DNA of 64,000 nucleotides from NCBI GenBank assembly GCA_002786025.1, contig NHNW01000034.1, forward strand, positions 62,001-126,000, read 5' to 3'. The notes below the pieces were generated by a model, which was not told where the DNA came from, made no database searches, and saw only the letters and a list, made by a program, of their open reading frames with translations. How positions within the stretch are numbered: the stretch's first letter is position 1; each line of letters starts with the position of its first letter. Below, piece after piece: positions 21,726-32,635 of the stretch. The translations under genes were made by a program, and so were the position numbers. This stretch comes from Zasmidium citrigriseum. Its lineage: Eukaryota > Ascomycota > Dothideomycetes > Mycosphaerellales > Mycosphaerellaceae.

Positions 21726-23384
21726 TCAACCCTCATCCTCATCCTCAATCGCTGACTCCCCGTGCTCAACACGCAACTTCAAAGCCCTAGTCATTCCCAA
21801 GATCTCGACCAGAGGAGAGGTTGGAAACCGCCCGAGCAGCACCTTGTCGCCGAAGTGGACGGTTGCCATGCTCTGCGTATTGAACTCAGGCCACCGCGGG
21901 CCGTCCTTCCACTGGGGCCTGCCATCTCGAGCGAAGGATACCTAGGCCTCCTGCATTATGTCTGACAGCTGACGGTCGGTTTGATCGTCTGATGGGTCAG
22001 TGTATGGCTCATATTTGGGGATCGGTCTGGGAATTGGTCGCTTACAGTAACCTTGTCCATGGATCCCCAGATTTCCAAAGACGTATGGTACCTCGCTGGT
22101 GTGCTTAGCACCACGGACAGTCACTGTAGCACCGGGAGAGCTTCGAGTGAAATGATAGGAGTAGACCTTCCGTCGACGGCTCTCGCGATTCAGGGTCGTC
22201 AGCAGAGGCTCCACGAACCGTGCGGCAGTGACGAGCTCTTCGATATTTTCGATTGGAGGCCTCGTAGACGGCTTCCCCAGAAAGTAACCATTCGCTTGGG
22301 GCGCCATTCGCCTACACAGTAGGAGGGTCCACTCTGTTATCTCGGGGATCGCCTCGAGTTGTCGACGCCAGTACCACGCCTCGTTCTTGGTGCAGCCCAT
22401 CATCACTGGCATGCCATCAGGCCAGTCATCAGTCCATGCCTCGAGCAGCGTGTGAGGTATTCCTTCGTCTAGGTCCTTCTCATCCTCGTGTTCAAGGACT
22501 GGGGTCCACTGTATGTTGTTCGGAATCTCAATATCAACATCCTCTGGTTTGATCTGTCTTCTCAAGGCCCTGGCGGCCTGCTTCAAGAGATAGCAACGGG
22601 TATCGCTGACGAGCCTAGGATCTCTCTCGGGTGGATCTCCCAGTCCCATCTCCTTGAGCAGCTGCTCCGTGACGTCGCGAGCGTCTTCGTAATCTCGTGG
22701 AGGCTCGCCGAACAATCGTTCGAAGCCGGCGCTCTGGAGAATCGCTCGGTGAAAGAGCTGTCTTGGGCCACGATGCGATGCGACTGACAGCAGGCACCTC
22801 ACTGATGTAGCTCCGGCACCGTGGCCGAAGACAGTCACGTTGCCCTGGTCTCCTCCAAAGTACTTGATGTTGTCTTGCACCCATCCCAGCAAAAAGATCT
22901 GATCTTCGATGCCGATATTCGGATGAATGCCCTTGAGACCCGCAAAACCCAGGGGACCGAGTCGATAATTGAAGGTAATCACGATGACGCCCCTCTTCGC
23001 CATCTGCGTGCCATGATACGCATCCTCTGAACCAGACCCGCCGAGGAAGCCTCCTCCGTGCACAAATACCATGACGGGCACTTTCTGTATCGTATTGCGA
23101 ACAGGTTCCTAGATGTTTGCATATAGACAATCCTCCGACTCTTTGTCCTCACGGAGATGGAAGTGCGCCGGGCCGAACTGTGGGCATCTGGGGCCGAATT
23201 TCTTCGTCATTCGACCCATACCTTCGAAGCGCTCTGTCCATTTGTACATCCGTACGGGCGGCTGCCAGCGCTGGTTGAGGACTGGGGCGATCGCGTAGGG
23301 AATGCCAAGGAAGCTGTGGACTTGACCGTCGGATGTGCCTTCAATCCAGCCGTAGTCGGTCAGACGTTTCGGATTTTGCTGCAT
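21726..23384 (-). pseudogene. Carboxylesterase (type B, alpha/beta hydrolase), disrupted by two in-frame TAG codons
   Basis: Read from the ATG at 23384 to the TGA at 21726 the frame encodes a type B carboxylesterase without introns: FLGIPYAIAPVLNQRW, SEDCLYANI, VMVFVHGGGF, FNYRLGPLGFAG and HTSEVPYVFGNLG. TAG codons stand at 23109-23111 and 21942-21944, each where the family has tryptophan (in the SEDCLYLNVW segment and in the W-x-x-F-A-R segment near the end). The frame continues undisturbed after both. The nucleophile elbow, normally G-E-S-A-G, reads GHGAG here, so the catalytic serine is gone. The acid (NEAW) and histidine (KHTSE) positions remain. The middle part alone is a 379-codon ORF and might be called as a gene; it would be catalytically dead. 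Confidence 0.8.
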
Positions 23385-23633
23385 TGTGGATGCGATGTCT
23401 TGATGGTGATAGTCGACTGTTGATGTGCGAGGGGATGAGTGAAAGAAGAGGCTTGGAAGGCGAAGCAGTAGCCACCTGGGCTCGCCTTCCATTCGAAGCA
23501 AGCCGACACCCAGAAGGCTCGAGCCTTCAGCAGATAATTCCGGAAAGTCGGACAGCATCTCCGACCTCTCGAGACTTTCTGTAATGCGCGAACTTTCGCA
23601 GGGCACCGAGCCAGATGCGAGATCGATCGGCTT

Positions 23634-25467
23634 CTAGCCAGAGAGCCACACTCGACCAGGGTTGACCTCTCCGTTCTTCTCATAATCGTAGATCTTCTTC
23701 AGAATGGGTCCTCCGACGAACACATCGTACAGCTCTTCCATTCGATTCCTTGGTATCGGGCCAGCCTGCCATCTGGTGCACAAAGTTCGCAGATGCCGAA
23801 TACAAAAGTCTTTCATCTCCATCGCTTGCTGGTATTCCTTTGATTCTGGCGCCGAAGAACTTCGCCGCTCTCGCCGACTCCACGTTCCCAATGAAGCCTC
23901 GAGAGGCATTATGATGGCTACTGAGATCAGAGATTGCGCGGGATTTGGTCGGAAGGCGAAGTCGACGCATTCGGCGACGGAGGTTGCGGCAGACATTTCG
24001 CCTTCGTCGACTTCGGATTCAATCGAGCTGGGAAAGAAGTACCGAGACTTTGGGAAGAGAGTGATTGTCCGCAGTAGGCCGCAGACAAGCGTTCGAGACA
24101 AGAAGTACCGGGTTGCAAGGACATAAGCTGGCACAGAGTCGAAGTCGCGGGTAACGCCTGAGGGAGATACAGTGTCGTCACTGTCTGAAGTCGTCGTCAT
24201 CGTCCGGCTGGATGCTACAATAGTCTTCTGGATCCATGCTACACTTTCAGAGTGATAGAGCTGCCTTGCCAGCTCGCTTGCCTCTGCCATCTTCTCGAAG
24301 GAATCCTGGTCTTGCACGCAGGCTCTCACGGCGCGTGTAAGACGAGGGACTCGAATCATCAAATCATCCACCAACGTAGTCGCAACATCAACAGAGGGCG
24401 GTAGTGCAAGAGAGTACTGCGGTCGAGCAATAGATTCCAGCTGGGAGGCCGTGCCGAAGTGCAGTGCGCCAGCGACCTACGTTGTCTGTTAGAAATCAAG
24501 TTTGCTTGTATTGCGAATGATGAAGAAAGGCTTCGTAGCTTACTTCATGATCGCAGATGAGGCTTATGACCTTCTGAACGACGGGATTGTTGGGTTGATC
24601 CTTGAAGTATGAGTTGAGGAGATGGCAAACTCCCTTCAGATGCGGTATGTAACGCCAAGTTGCAATCCCCGCGAAATTCTGGGAACGACAGGGTCAGGAT
24701 GGTGTCGTCGTTGGCTCGGGAGTACTCACTTCTGCAGCGAAATGCAACATGACCGCCACAACCAACGTCTGCTTGTCTTCGTCTCTTTGGCAAGATTCAA
24801 TGCTGGACTGGAGACTTCGTATAGCGACAAGGCCAGTCTTGCTTGCCCGTTCTAAACTTTGTGCTGAATGTTGATGCTGGAACGCCACTGCCGTTTCGAG
24901 GGCATACTCCGAGGCAAGCTCGAGGCAGGCGTTAGTGCCGATGCTACTGGGCCATCCAAGCTTTACCCAAGGTCCCAAAGGGGCCAAGTCCAGTGCAGCA
25001 TAGCCGAAGATGGATCCCAAGCTGCCAGTAATTCTAGTCTGCTTGCACAAAAGCCCTGGACTTGGCTTCACGGACTCAAAAGTCAGGAACTCCCCATCGC
25101 CTGCGAGAGCTTTCCGATGTCGTTTGAGACGAAGAAGTGGTGTCTCTCCGTCGTAATTGCTGCGACCGGGCTTTGCAATGGCCGTCTGTACTGGGGAAAC
25201 ATCATCCTGAGGGGGAGATTTCTCGTGAATAAAGACTGAATCGTTGTAGTAGCACGGCCGGCGCTTGATGCTACCTGCAACGCCCCAGTGAGAACGGATC
25301 ATTGCTTAGAGGCCCAGATACTTACATGCACCACACGTAGGCCGCTTTTCATCACACTAGACAGCAGGATGATCAACATCGACCCGACAGACTGGGTAAG
25401 CATAACATAGCGTGCGTACCTTGACCTTTCTCTTCCTACACGTCTCACACTTCCCGTGTCTTGTCAT
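23634..25467 (-). CDS. Zn(2)Cys6 transcription factor
   Basis: Five exons, complement of 25420-25467, 25326-25356, 24730-25274, 24544-24678 and 23634-24476; introns 63, 51, 51 and 67 nt; 533 aa. The zinc cluster is spread over the first three exons: MTRHGKCETCRKRKVK, then CDEKRPTCGAC, then SIKRRPCYY. Its spacing C-x2-C-x6-C-x6-C-x2-C-x6-C is exact only if the 31-nt second exon is used. The remainder contains a fungal-specific helical region (ALETAVAFQHQHSAQSLERA, LLNSYFKDQPNNPVVQKVIS). It resembles the group of short-N-terminal cluster regulators that carry the cysteines at the very start. It diverges from the CDK11-like kinase; targets unknown. Confidence 0.87.
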
Positions 25468-25881
25468 GACTGTTGCATGTGTAGGCGAATCGGCAGGATG
25501 AGCCGGGATGAGCGAAGAGCTCGCATCATTTTACGAATGAGGTACTCGACTTATGAATGATCGCAATGGGAGCCCTATCCAGTGGGTGGATGCGTACGTG
25601 CGACTGTCCAGCCCTGCAGCAGGAACAGCTGAAGTGGTGAGTCGCGATGACTAGGTTCGAGCTAGTCCGGATGAATTTCCTAGCGCGTGCACGGCCCCGA
25701 AAACACATTCACTCGCTGGAGCTGAGACTGGATTTAGCAGGTACAGCATATGCACGACCAGAGTCTACCGGTTGCACCAATTTGTCTCACACCTCATTGG
25801 GAGCAAACTGCGAGTTCTGCGATCATCTCCGCGTCGGCATATCGACACGGCGTTCTCCTCTGAGACACCATCATCCTCAAC
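25468..25881. promoter_or_regulatory. Divergent promoter, Zn2Cys6 gene / CDK11-like gene
   Basis: This 414-bp region must carry both promoters. No TATA box or repeated site stands out. Confidence 0.4.
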
Positions 25882-27334
25882 ATGACCTCACGCTGGGCCG
25901 ATACGGCGGAGGATGCCGCAGAAGACGCACGACGAAAGGCCGAGAAGGCGGAGAAGAAGCGATTAAAAGCAGAGAAACAGCGCAAAGCTGCAGAGGAAGC
26001 GCAACGGCCTACGACCGAACACGAGACCACGAACGGACACGAGTACGAAGACGAACGTCCTTCAAAGCGGCGCCGGCTGTCACAGGACGAAGCTCCTCCG
26101 ACCCAAGAGGCGGATCGCAAGTTGCTCCGATTCCATGCGCCGAGCTGGCAGCCATGTCGGTCTGTGGAGCGATTCGATCGTCTGAATCATATCGAGGAGG
26201 GGAGTTATGGATTTGTGTCGAGGGCGAAGGAAGAGGCGACTGGCAAGATTGTCGCGATTAAGAAATTGAAGCTGGATGCTGTAAGAGATGGTGGGTTTCC
26301 GGTCACAGCCCTGCGCGAGATACAATGTCTACGAGCTGCGAGACATAGGCATGTCGTCGATCTTCGCGAGGTGGTCACTGGAGGATCAGGCACGGGAGAT
26401 GTCTATCTGGTGATGGAGTTCTTGGAACACGATCTGAAGACGCTGCAAGAGGATATGGATGAGCCGTTTCTACCATCGGAGGTCAAGACGCTTTTGCTAC
26501 AGCTGGGCAGTGCAGTGGAGTTTCTGCACGACCACTGGATACTGCATCGAGATCTCAAGACGAGCAACATCCTTATGAACAACAGAGGCGAGATCAAGCT
26601 CGCCGACTTTGGTATGGCTCGGTTCTGCGGCGATCCTGCGCCAAAGAACCTCACGCAACTGGTCGTGACGCTGTGGTACCGTTCGCCCGAGCTACTCCTC
26701 GGAACCACAACATACGACTCGGCGGTCGACATGTGGAGCATCGGATGCATCTTTGGCGAACTTCTCACGAAGAAGCCGCTCCTTCAAGGCAAGAATGAGG
26801 TGGATCAACTGAGCAAGGTGAGTTGGGCATCCAGTCTGCGACGACTGGAAAGATCAGATGCGAGATATGTTTGCCAATTTGTTGACGTATGCACAGATAT
26901 TTGAACTCTGCGGGATTCCTACCGAAGACACCTGGCCTGGTTTCAAGCGCCTACCCAATGCCCGGTCTTTACGATTGCCATCCAACAGCAGCGCCGCTCA
27001 AGGCTCCATTGTGCGTTCGAGGTTCTCGACACTCACGAATGCTGGAGCGGGTCTACTGAGCAGCTTGCTCTCGCTGGACCCGTCGAAGAGACCGTCTGCG
27101 AAGGAGTTGCTGCAGGATCCGTATTTCCAGCAAGATCCACGGCCGAAGCCAACGGCCATGTTCCCTACTTTCCCTTCGAAGGCTGGACAGGAGAAGAGGC
27201 GGAAACAAGCGAGTCCCAATGCGCCAATTCGTGGTGCTGCTCCAGGCCTGCAAGGCGAGATGGACTTCAGCTCAATATTCAAGGGGCGCGAGGAAGAGGA
27301 GAAGGGTGGTGGGTTTCAACTGAAGCTGGTTTGA
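25882..27334 (+). CDS. CDK11/PITSLRE-type cyclin-dependent kinase
   Basis: Two exons (25882-26817, 26897-27334) with a 79-nt intron; 457 aa. Residues 1-60 are a charged Ala/Lys/Glu coil, and KRRRLS at 62-67 looks like a nuclear signal. The kinase domain starts near 98: glycine loop EEGSYGFV, VAIKKLKL lysine, PVTALREI at 140-147 in the C-helix, LHRDLKTSN, LADFGMARF, and LVVTLWYRSPELLLG in the activation segment. P-V-T-A-L-R-E is the PITSLRE helix that marks the CDK11 branch (fission yeast Ppk23, plant CDKG). Such kinases act with L-type cyclins in transcription and splicing control. The C-terminal 60 residues are disordered. Confidence 0.92.
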
Positions 27335-27508
27335 GTATTCTACAAAACAGTTCTGGTGATCTGCCCCAGGCTTCTGCGATTCAAGAGACTCGTGCTGGTC
27401 TCATATCATGCATGCATCCTCTCTCGGAGATGCTGCATTTCTAATGCCGTGTCTTTCATCATTCATGGTATCCGTGATGCCCATCGCAATCCCCATCCAC
27501 GCACGTCT

Positions 27509-27841
27509 TTACTTGCTCAACTTCTCCGCCTGCTCATCCACCGTCGACTTGATAGGACCTTTTCCAGATCCACCAGTGCTACCGACGCTTCCCTGACCCG
27601 AAGATGCAATGCTGCCGTCTGCGTTCTTGAGACCCTCGCCGGCTTCGGGCTCTGGAGGAGCGACGGCCTTGTCGGAGCGGTCGACGCCGGAGGAGGTGGG
27701 CTTCTGTTGGCATTGTTAGCATTGAGTGAAGAGTGGAAGTTGGGAGGCTTGGCTGACCTCGTTGCCAGTTGGTGCGCCGTGGGTCAAGTTCTCGCCGGCC
27801 TCCTCGGCGTTGTGGGAGTGTCCTGATCCGTCGCGGGGCAT
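27509..27841 (-). CDS. Small hydrophilic, probably disordered protein
   Basis: Two exons, complement of 27758-27841 and 27509-27703, with a 54-nt intron (GTCAGC...CAACAG); 92 aa. The sequence starts MPRDGSGHSHNAEEAGENLT and is made almost wholly of Gly, Ser, Asp, Glu, Lys, Pro, with no hydrophobic core and no cysteine. Similar short hydrophilic proteins are common in fungi and are often stress- or conidiation-induced, but I see no motif that assigns this one. It converges on the kinase gene, with 174 bp between their stops. Confidence 0.7.
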
Positions 27842-29050
27842 TTTGGTGTTGTTTGTTGTGTAGAGGAGGAGGGGGCTGTCTGGAGCTGTTTGGAATGCAA
27901 AGTGATGACTTTTGTTGATCTTGTTTTGAAGAGAAGAGAAGAGAGCACGCGACTTGGAAGATACTTGTGCCTGAGAGGAGCTCGTTTTTGCATGATGCAG
28001 AATGATGTCACGGAGCCGCAATAGTGGCTGGAGTGAGTGAATGGCGAAAGTTGTGCTTCTGTGGGCAAATCTCGGATGTCAAGCAGGTGGCACTGGCATC
28101 ATTAGCAACTTGGAGAGAAGCATATGTTTTTGCATATGTCGTGGAGAGAAACACAGACATGTGAAAGGTGATGTCGATTTTAGACTTTCTTAGCGCGGAT
28201 ATCTGCAGACCCGCCCCAGCTGCTTCCTCGACCAACTCGACCTCTGGACCTCAAACAACTCTTTGAAGATATACGGTCAACGCCGACAGCCTCTGTACGG
28301 CTTTCATCTCTTTTCGTCTGACAGCAGAGACTGACGCCGCGGCATGGGGCGGCCGATCAAGACACACTGACAGGATCGATTCCCCTTCGCTCGCTCGAAG
28401 AGCCTCTGTCGACTTCGGAAGGCATCGCAGACCCAAGACCATGGGGCCTGCCAGGCCGTGCAAACTTCCAATGCTACGGATCTCAAGTTTATGATCATTC
28501 CGTAGAGAAGTCCGACGCCGCTCCTACGATGAATTCCCGCCTTCAGATCAGTCTCAAGTCGCCCGTCGCGTAATGCACCAAAGTAAAGCAATGGAAGCCT
28601 AGCTGTATCGATGGATGACGAACGTCACAGCATTCAGCCGGGACCGGATGCCCGTCAAGCTACAGCTTCAAATTCACAGCTGCCGGCTCCTCGTCTTACT
28701 CCCGAATACTCATGCATGAAACCACCGCAACCTTCGCAATTACATAAGGCTCACTCGGTGTGAGTGCCGATAGCTTCCGAGAGAGGTAACTATCACTGCG
28801 TGACTTTGTCCACCATTCAAGCATTTCGTCACAAGAGAGTAGATGCTCTCTATATATATCTATGCTTGACCGCAGAGACAACTCCTGTTTGAGCGACTTG
28901 CTGCAACTTCCTTGACAAGATCTGCCAACTCCATCACTCGAGCCCCAGACTATCAGACTACGGTTCAATACCAGAGCACGAGAAACCTCAATTCAGCGGG
29001 AAAACGTTCAGATGACTCGGATCCTGCCTTAAGCAGACCAAGATCCCAAG
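27842..29050. other. Intergenic region, 1.2 kb, with a 19-nt sequence shared with 32445
   Basis: This lies upstream of both the small hydrophilic protein (minus) and the CMD gene (plus). No convincing gene: ORFs at 28251-28591 and 28696-28968 show no family features. A 19-nt word TTTAGACTTTCTTAGCGCG at 28179-28197 recurs at 32445-32463. A TATA-like run ATATATATCTATG lies near 28852-28864, about 190 bp before the CMD gene. Confidence 0.4.
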
Positions 29051-29632
29051 ATGGCCGCACGTCTCCCACCAAAGCCTCGAGACCAACTCACCCCAGAGCA
29101 ACAAGAAATGCACGATCTCTACGGCAAAGCGACCAAGACAGTCTTCGGAGAAGCTGGCGGGAGCTTCGTCTTCGAAGAGGCCAATGGTGCTTATAATGGC
29201 CCGCTCCCATTCTTCGCCTACCTTCCATCAGCCGGCCGAGCGCTCTTCGCGCAGTCGGCAGCGCTCGCAAAGCTTCCCATCCCACCAGATGCGAGAGAAG
29301 TAGCCATCTTGACGACCGGCGCGCACTTCAAAGCCGGGTACGAAACGTACAGCCACATTCCTCAAGCCGTGCATCTCGCTGGTCTCTCACAGCAGCAGGC
29401 GGAAGAATTGGCCGTGGGCAAGAAGCCGGAAGGACTCAGCGAAAAGGGGAATGTGACGTACGATATGGCTACTTATTTGACCAATACGCCTGGCCCGCTG
29501 CCGCAGGAGATTTGGGATCGGGCTGTGAAGATTTTGGGAAAGGAGACTGTGGTGGGCCTGCTGCATTATATTGGATTTTATGCGTATGTCTCGATCGGGT
29601 TGAACGCCGTCGACGCTGCAGTGCCAGAGTAA
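29051..29632 (+). CDS. Carboxymuconolactone decarboxylase / AhpD-like protein
   Basis: Single exon, 193 aa. The core ILTTGAHFKAGYETYSHIPQ followed by AVHLAGLSQQQAEELAVGKK is the helical CMD-domain hairpin, and the second half (LLHYIGFYAYVSIGLNAVDA) completes the all-helical fold. CMD proteins are either gamma-carboxymuconolactone decarboxylases or AhpD-like peroxidase helpers. The redox CxxC of AhpD is absent (YETYSH), so a thiol peroxidase role is unlikely. The ATG is preceded by a favourable purine at -3 (AAGATGG). It converges on the haloacid dehalogenase gene, stops 103 bp apart. Confidence 0.86.
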   Translation: MAARLPPKPRDQLTPEQQEMHDLYGKATKTVFGEAGGSFVFEEANGAYNGPLPFFAYLPSAGRALFAQSAALAKLPIPPDAREVAILTTGAHFKAGYETYSHIPQAVHLAGLSQQQAEELAVGKKPEGLSEKGNVTYDMATYLTNTPGPLPQEIWDRAVKILGKETVVGLLHYIGFYAYVSIGLNAVDAAVPE

Positions 29633-29735
29633 TACGGAAAATTGCATCCATGATGCTCATCCCTCGCCACCTTTTCAGCTCAAATGTCTCACTCAAATCA
29701 TGTATATCACAGCGCTGTCAATTCATCATCAAAAC

Positions 29736-30604
29736 CTATTTGCTGACCTGGACGCCTAGCTTTTCGGCAGCCATGACAAGTCCGTACTCATGCTCACTCA
29801 CCCACACATCCGGAATACCCTCATCCCTCAAATTCAAATGACTCTCCTCATTACGACGCTCAACATAGACAGTCCTGAGTCCACGCGCCTTAGCAGCTTG
29901 CAAGTCCGCCAAATGGGCCGCCACCAGAGCGCACTGTTCCGGCTTCAAACCCATTTTCTCCACCGCTCCTAGATAGACCTTGGGGCTCGGCTTGTACGAT
30001 TTGAAGGCCTCTGCCGAAAGGATATGCTTGACGGGAAGCTTTCCGTAGTCAACCAGGTCATTAAGGAGAGCGATGTTGCCGTTACTCAAGATGCAAGTGT
30101 CGAAGGTTTTGTTCAGCTCTGTGAAGCCCTGTTGGGTGTCGGGCCAGGGATCTAGGCGGTGCCAGACGAGGTTGAGATCTTGGATTTGGGGTTCTGTCCA
30201 GAGTGAGCCCTGGCCACTTGTGGATGTCAGTCCTCGAGCGTTGAGGAGGGCCTTGAAGGATTCGAAATGGCCTTCGTCGACGGTCTTCCATGGCTTGCTT
30301 TCGTCTTGGGCGATCTCTCCCGTGAAGTGGTAGTAGGCGTTCCTCCAGTCCTGAGCGAGTTTGCCCCAGTCCTCACGTGTCTCTCGTCGTTGTCAGTGAT
30401 GCGTTCTCCTTCAATTGAGGTTGAGCTTACCATCTGCGATGCAACGCTTCGTACATTACTGTCAATGGACGCGGCCGAAGAATTGAGGGCATCTTTTGCT
30501 GCCATCCACAAAGTCTCCGTCACGGTAGTACGCCAGTCGACGCAGGTCCCGAATGTGTCGAAAAAGAGGCAGCGGACTCCGGCGTCGTGCAGTGTGGAAG
30601 CCAT
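29736..30604 (-). CDS. Haloacid dehalogenase, type II (HAD superfamily)
   Basis: Two exons, complement of 30431-30604 and 29736-30380, with a 50-nt intron (GTAAGC...GAGAG); 272 aa. HAD motif I is CLFFDTFGTCVDW, with the nucleophilic aspartate at residue 16. Motif II is the Ser/Asn of TCILSNGN, motif III the lysine in FKSYKPSP, and the segment LVAAHLADLQAAKARGL with VYVERRNE is characteristic of (S)-2-haloacid dehalogenases. These hydrolyse 2-haloacids to hydroxyacids, although fungal members may act on other substrates. Splicing is required to recover REDWGKLAQDWRNAYYHFTG. The gene is divergent from the carnitine/hydroxyacyl dehydrogenase. Confidence 0.9.
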
Positions 30605-31085
30605 GTTCCAGGCTCAATGGAAGGGCGTAAGTTCAGGACCGTAAAAGATGGCCGTGGAGATATTCATCGTTGGCAACCCTATCTTTTTACCGCTGCAATC
30701 GCCGCATATTACCGCCCTGACTAAGGATTTTAGCATGCTCGCGCACAAGACATGTTGGATCTACATTCCTGCTCGTTTTGGGTAGAAACGAAGCTAATCC
30801 GTAAGCTGAATATATTATGGTGGAGCTACTCAGCCCAGCTGGTGTTCACTCGGACGCAGCTAGTAGCACAAGCTACTGTTATATTGCCAAAGTGTCTACC
30901 GGCATTCCATTAGCCGGCTGAAATCTCGGTCTCTACAGGTTTCTTGATGACGCTCGATCAGTGTGCTGAGGTATAGCAAACGTAGTCAATCACAGCGTAC
31001 CAGAACCTCAACTCACAAACTCTGTTCTGCTCCTCAATCTTCGCCAACTTGTCCTTCCTTTCATTGCACAACAGTACCTTGCACC
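30605..31085. promoter_or_regulatory. Divergent promoter, haloacid dehalogenase / hydroxyacyl-CoA dehydrogenase
   Basis: This 481-bp, locally AT-richer region separates the two starts. A TATATTA run lies near 30810. No repeated operator seen. Confidence 0.4.
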
Positions 31086-32150
31086 ATGTCCGAGATCAAG
31101 ACAGTGGGCGTAGTCGGAACAGGCGTCATCGGAGCATCGTGGACGGCGCTCTTCCTGGCGCACGGAAAACATGTTCTGGTGGCAGATCCAGCGCCAAATG
31201 CAGCCGACAGTCTCAAGGCTCATCTTGAATCGTTCTGGCCAATCGTCGAGCAAATTGGGCTTTCGCCTGGCGCATCCCTGGATAATTATCGCTTTGTCGG
31301 TGCAAGCCTCGGCGAGCACTATGTCGAAGTGGATTACGTCCAAGAAGTGAGCAGCAGTTGAGTTCCATCAGTGTCCACAAGCTGACGGTAGGGCCTCAGA
31401 ACGCACCTGAAAGACTCGACCTGAAGAAGAAGCTAATCGCAGAGATCGATTCCAAGACTCGACCGGAAGTAGTCATTGCATCCTCTTCTTCAGGGATCCC
31501 CAGCTCGCAGTTCGTGACGGGTTGCAAGCATCCCGAGCGCGTGCTCATCGGCCATCCTTTCCATCCGCCTCATATCATGCCGCTGGTCGAGGTGGTAGGA
31601 CATTCCGGCAGTAGCGAGAGTGCAATTGCCACCGCGATGCAGTTCTACACCTCAGTGAATAAGAGGCCTGTACATCTCATGAAAGAGACCCCAGGTCATG
31701 CCGCGAATCGTATCCAAGCAGCGGTGATGAACGAGGCGTTCAGTCTGGTGTCTCATGGGGTCTTGACCGCCACGGATGTTGGTAGGTCATACCATGCCGA
31801 TTCCATCTTCTCATCGACCAAGAGCTGACTGTAGCATAGATGCGCTGGTAACCACTAGTCTCGGGCCCCGTTACGCACTGATGGGCCCCTTCCTTTCGAA
31901 TGTCAGCGGCGGAGGCGGTGGTCCCGATGGATTCAGACACCTGCTCGAGCACCTCGGCCCTGCAGTGCAACGATGGCTGCAGGACATGAAGGATAAGCAA
32001 ATCAGCTACGATGCAGAGACGTACGATAGGCTTAGCGAGAGTGTGAGGAAGGAACAAGAGATCTTTGATATCAAAGAGGTCGAGAAGCAGCGGGATGAGC
32101 TGCTTGTGCGGTTGTTGAAAGATAAGAAGACTGCTTCGGCCATAGTTTGA
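31086..32150 (+). CDS. 3-hydroxyacyl-CoA dehydrogenase family, carnitine-dehydrogenase-like
   Basis: Three exons (31086-31346, 31400-31781, 31840-32150), introns 53 and 58 nt; 317 aa, the size of single-function L-carnitine dehydrogenase and lambda-crystallin-type enzymes. The NAD loop GVVGTGVIGASWTALFLAHG is followed by VLVADPAPNAADSL, a close match in style to bacterial L-carnitine dehydrogenases. Further landmarks are VIASSSSGIPSSQF, IGHPFHPPHIMPLVEVVG with the catalytic histidine, and MKETPGHAANRIQAAVMNEA. The last exon gives DVDALVTTSLGPRYALMGPF. It probably oxidises a beta-hydroxy acid or carnitine with NAD+; the substrate is inference. The extra C-terminal coil is rich in Lys and Glu. 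Confidence 0.88.
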
Positions 32151-32635
32151 AGTTCTTTGCCTTCGTCAGTAGGCTTACAGAGCTCCGTGATCCGAAGTAC
32201 TTGTGCATCGAGGTCTTGCATGTAAGATATTGTCTCTGAATCTGATGTTGCAATCAGCGAACGGTCGCCGGAGTTGACGGACGACGGAATTGCATCGCAA
32301 ATACAGATACATTCGACAACAGTCATGCGGCAGATGGCGGCTGCAATGGCAATTCTGTGAGCGCCATTAATGTCTCGAAAGAGGTCGCGTTGTGGTTGTG
32401 AAAGAGTAACAGAACAACACGCGAAGGAAGTCACAGACCCGCAGTTTAGACTTTCTTAGCGCGTGTTTCTCGGCTGACTTGCCCTGGATGCTTGGCCTCC
32501 TGCACCTCAAGACAACTTTTCTGTCTAAAGGCAGCATATATAGTCCATCAATGTTCGCGAGTTTCATGCTGCTTTCATCTACATTTAATGAAAGACGATA
32601 CTGGAGGTGATGGATGACCGATAGCACTTTCCGTC
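32151..32635. other. Promoter region of the DExH helicase, with the second copy of the 19-nt word
   Basis: This 485-bp gap precedes the helicase ATG. It contains TTTAGACTTTCTTAGCGCG at 32445-32463, also present at 28179-28197. A TATATATAG run lies near 32535. Confidence 0.5.
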
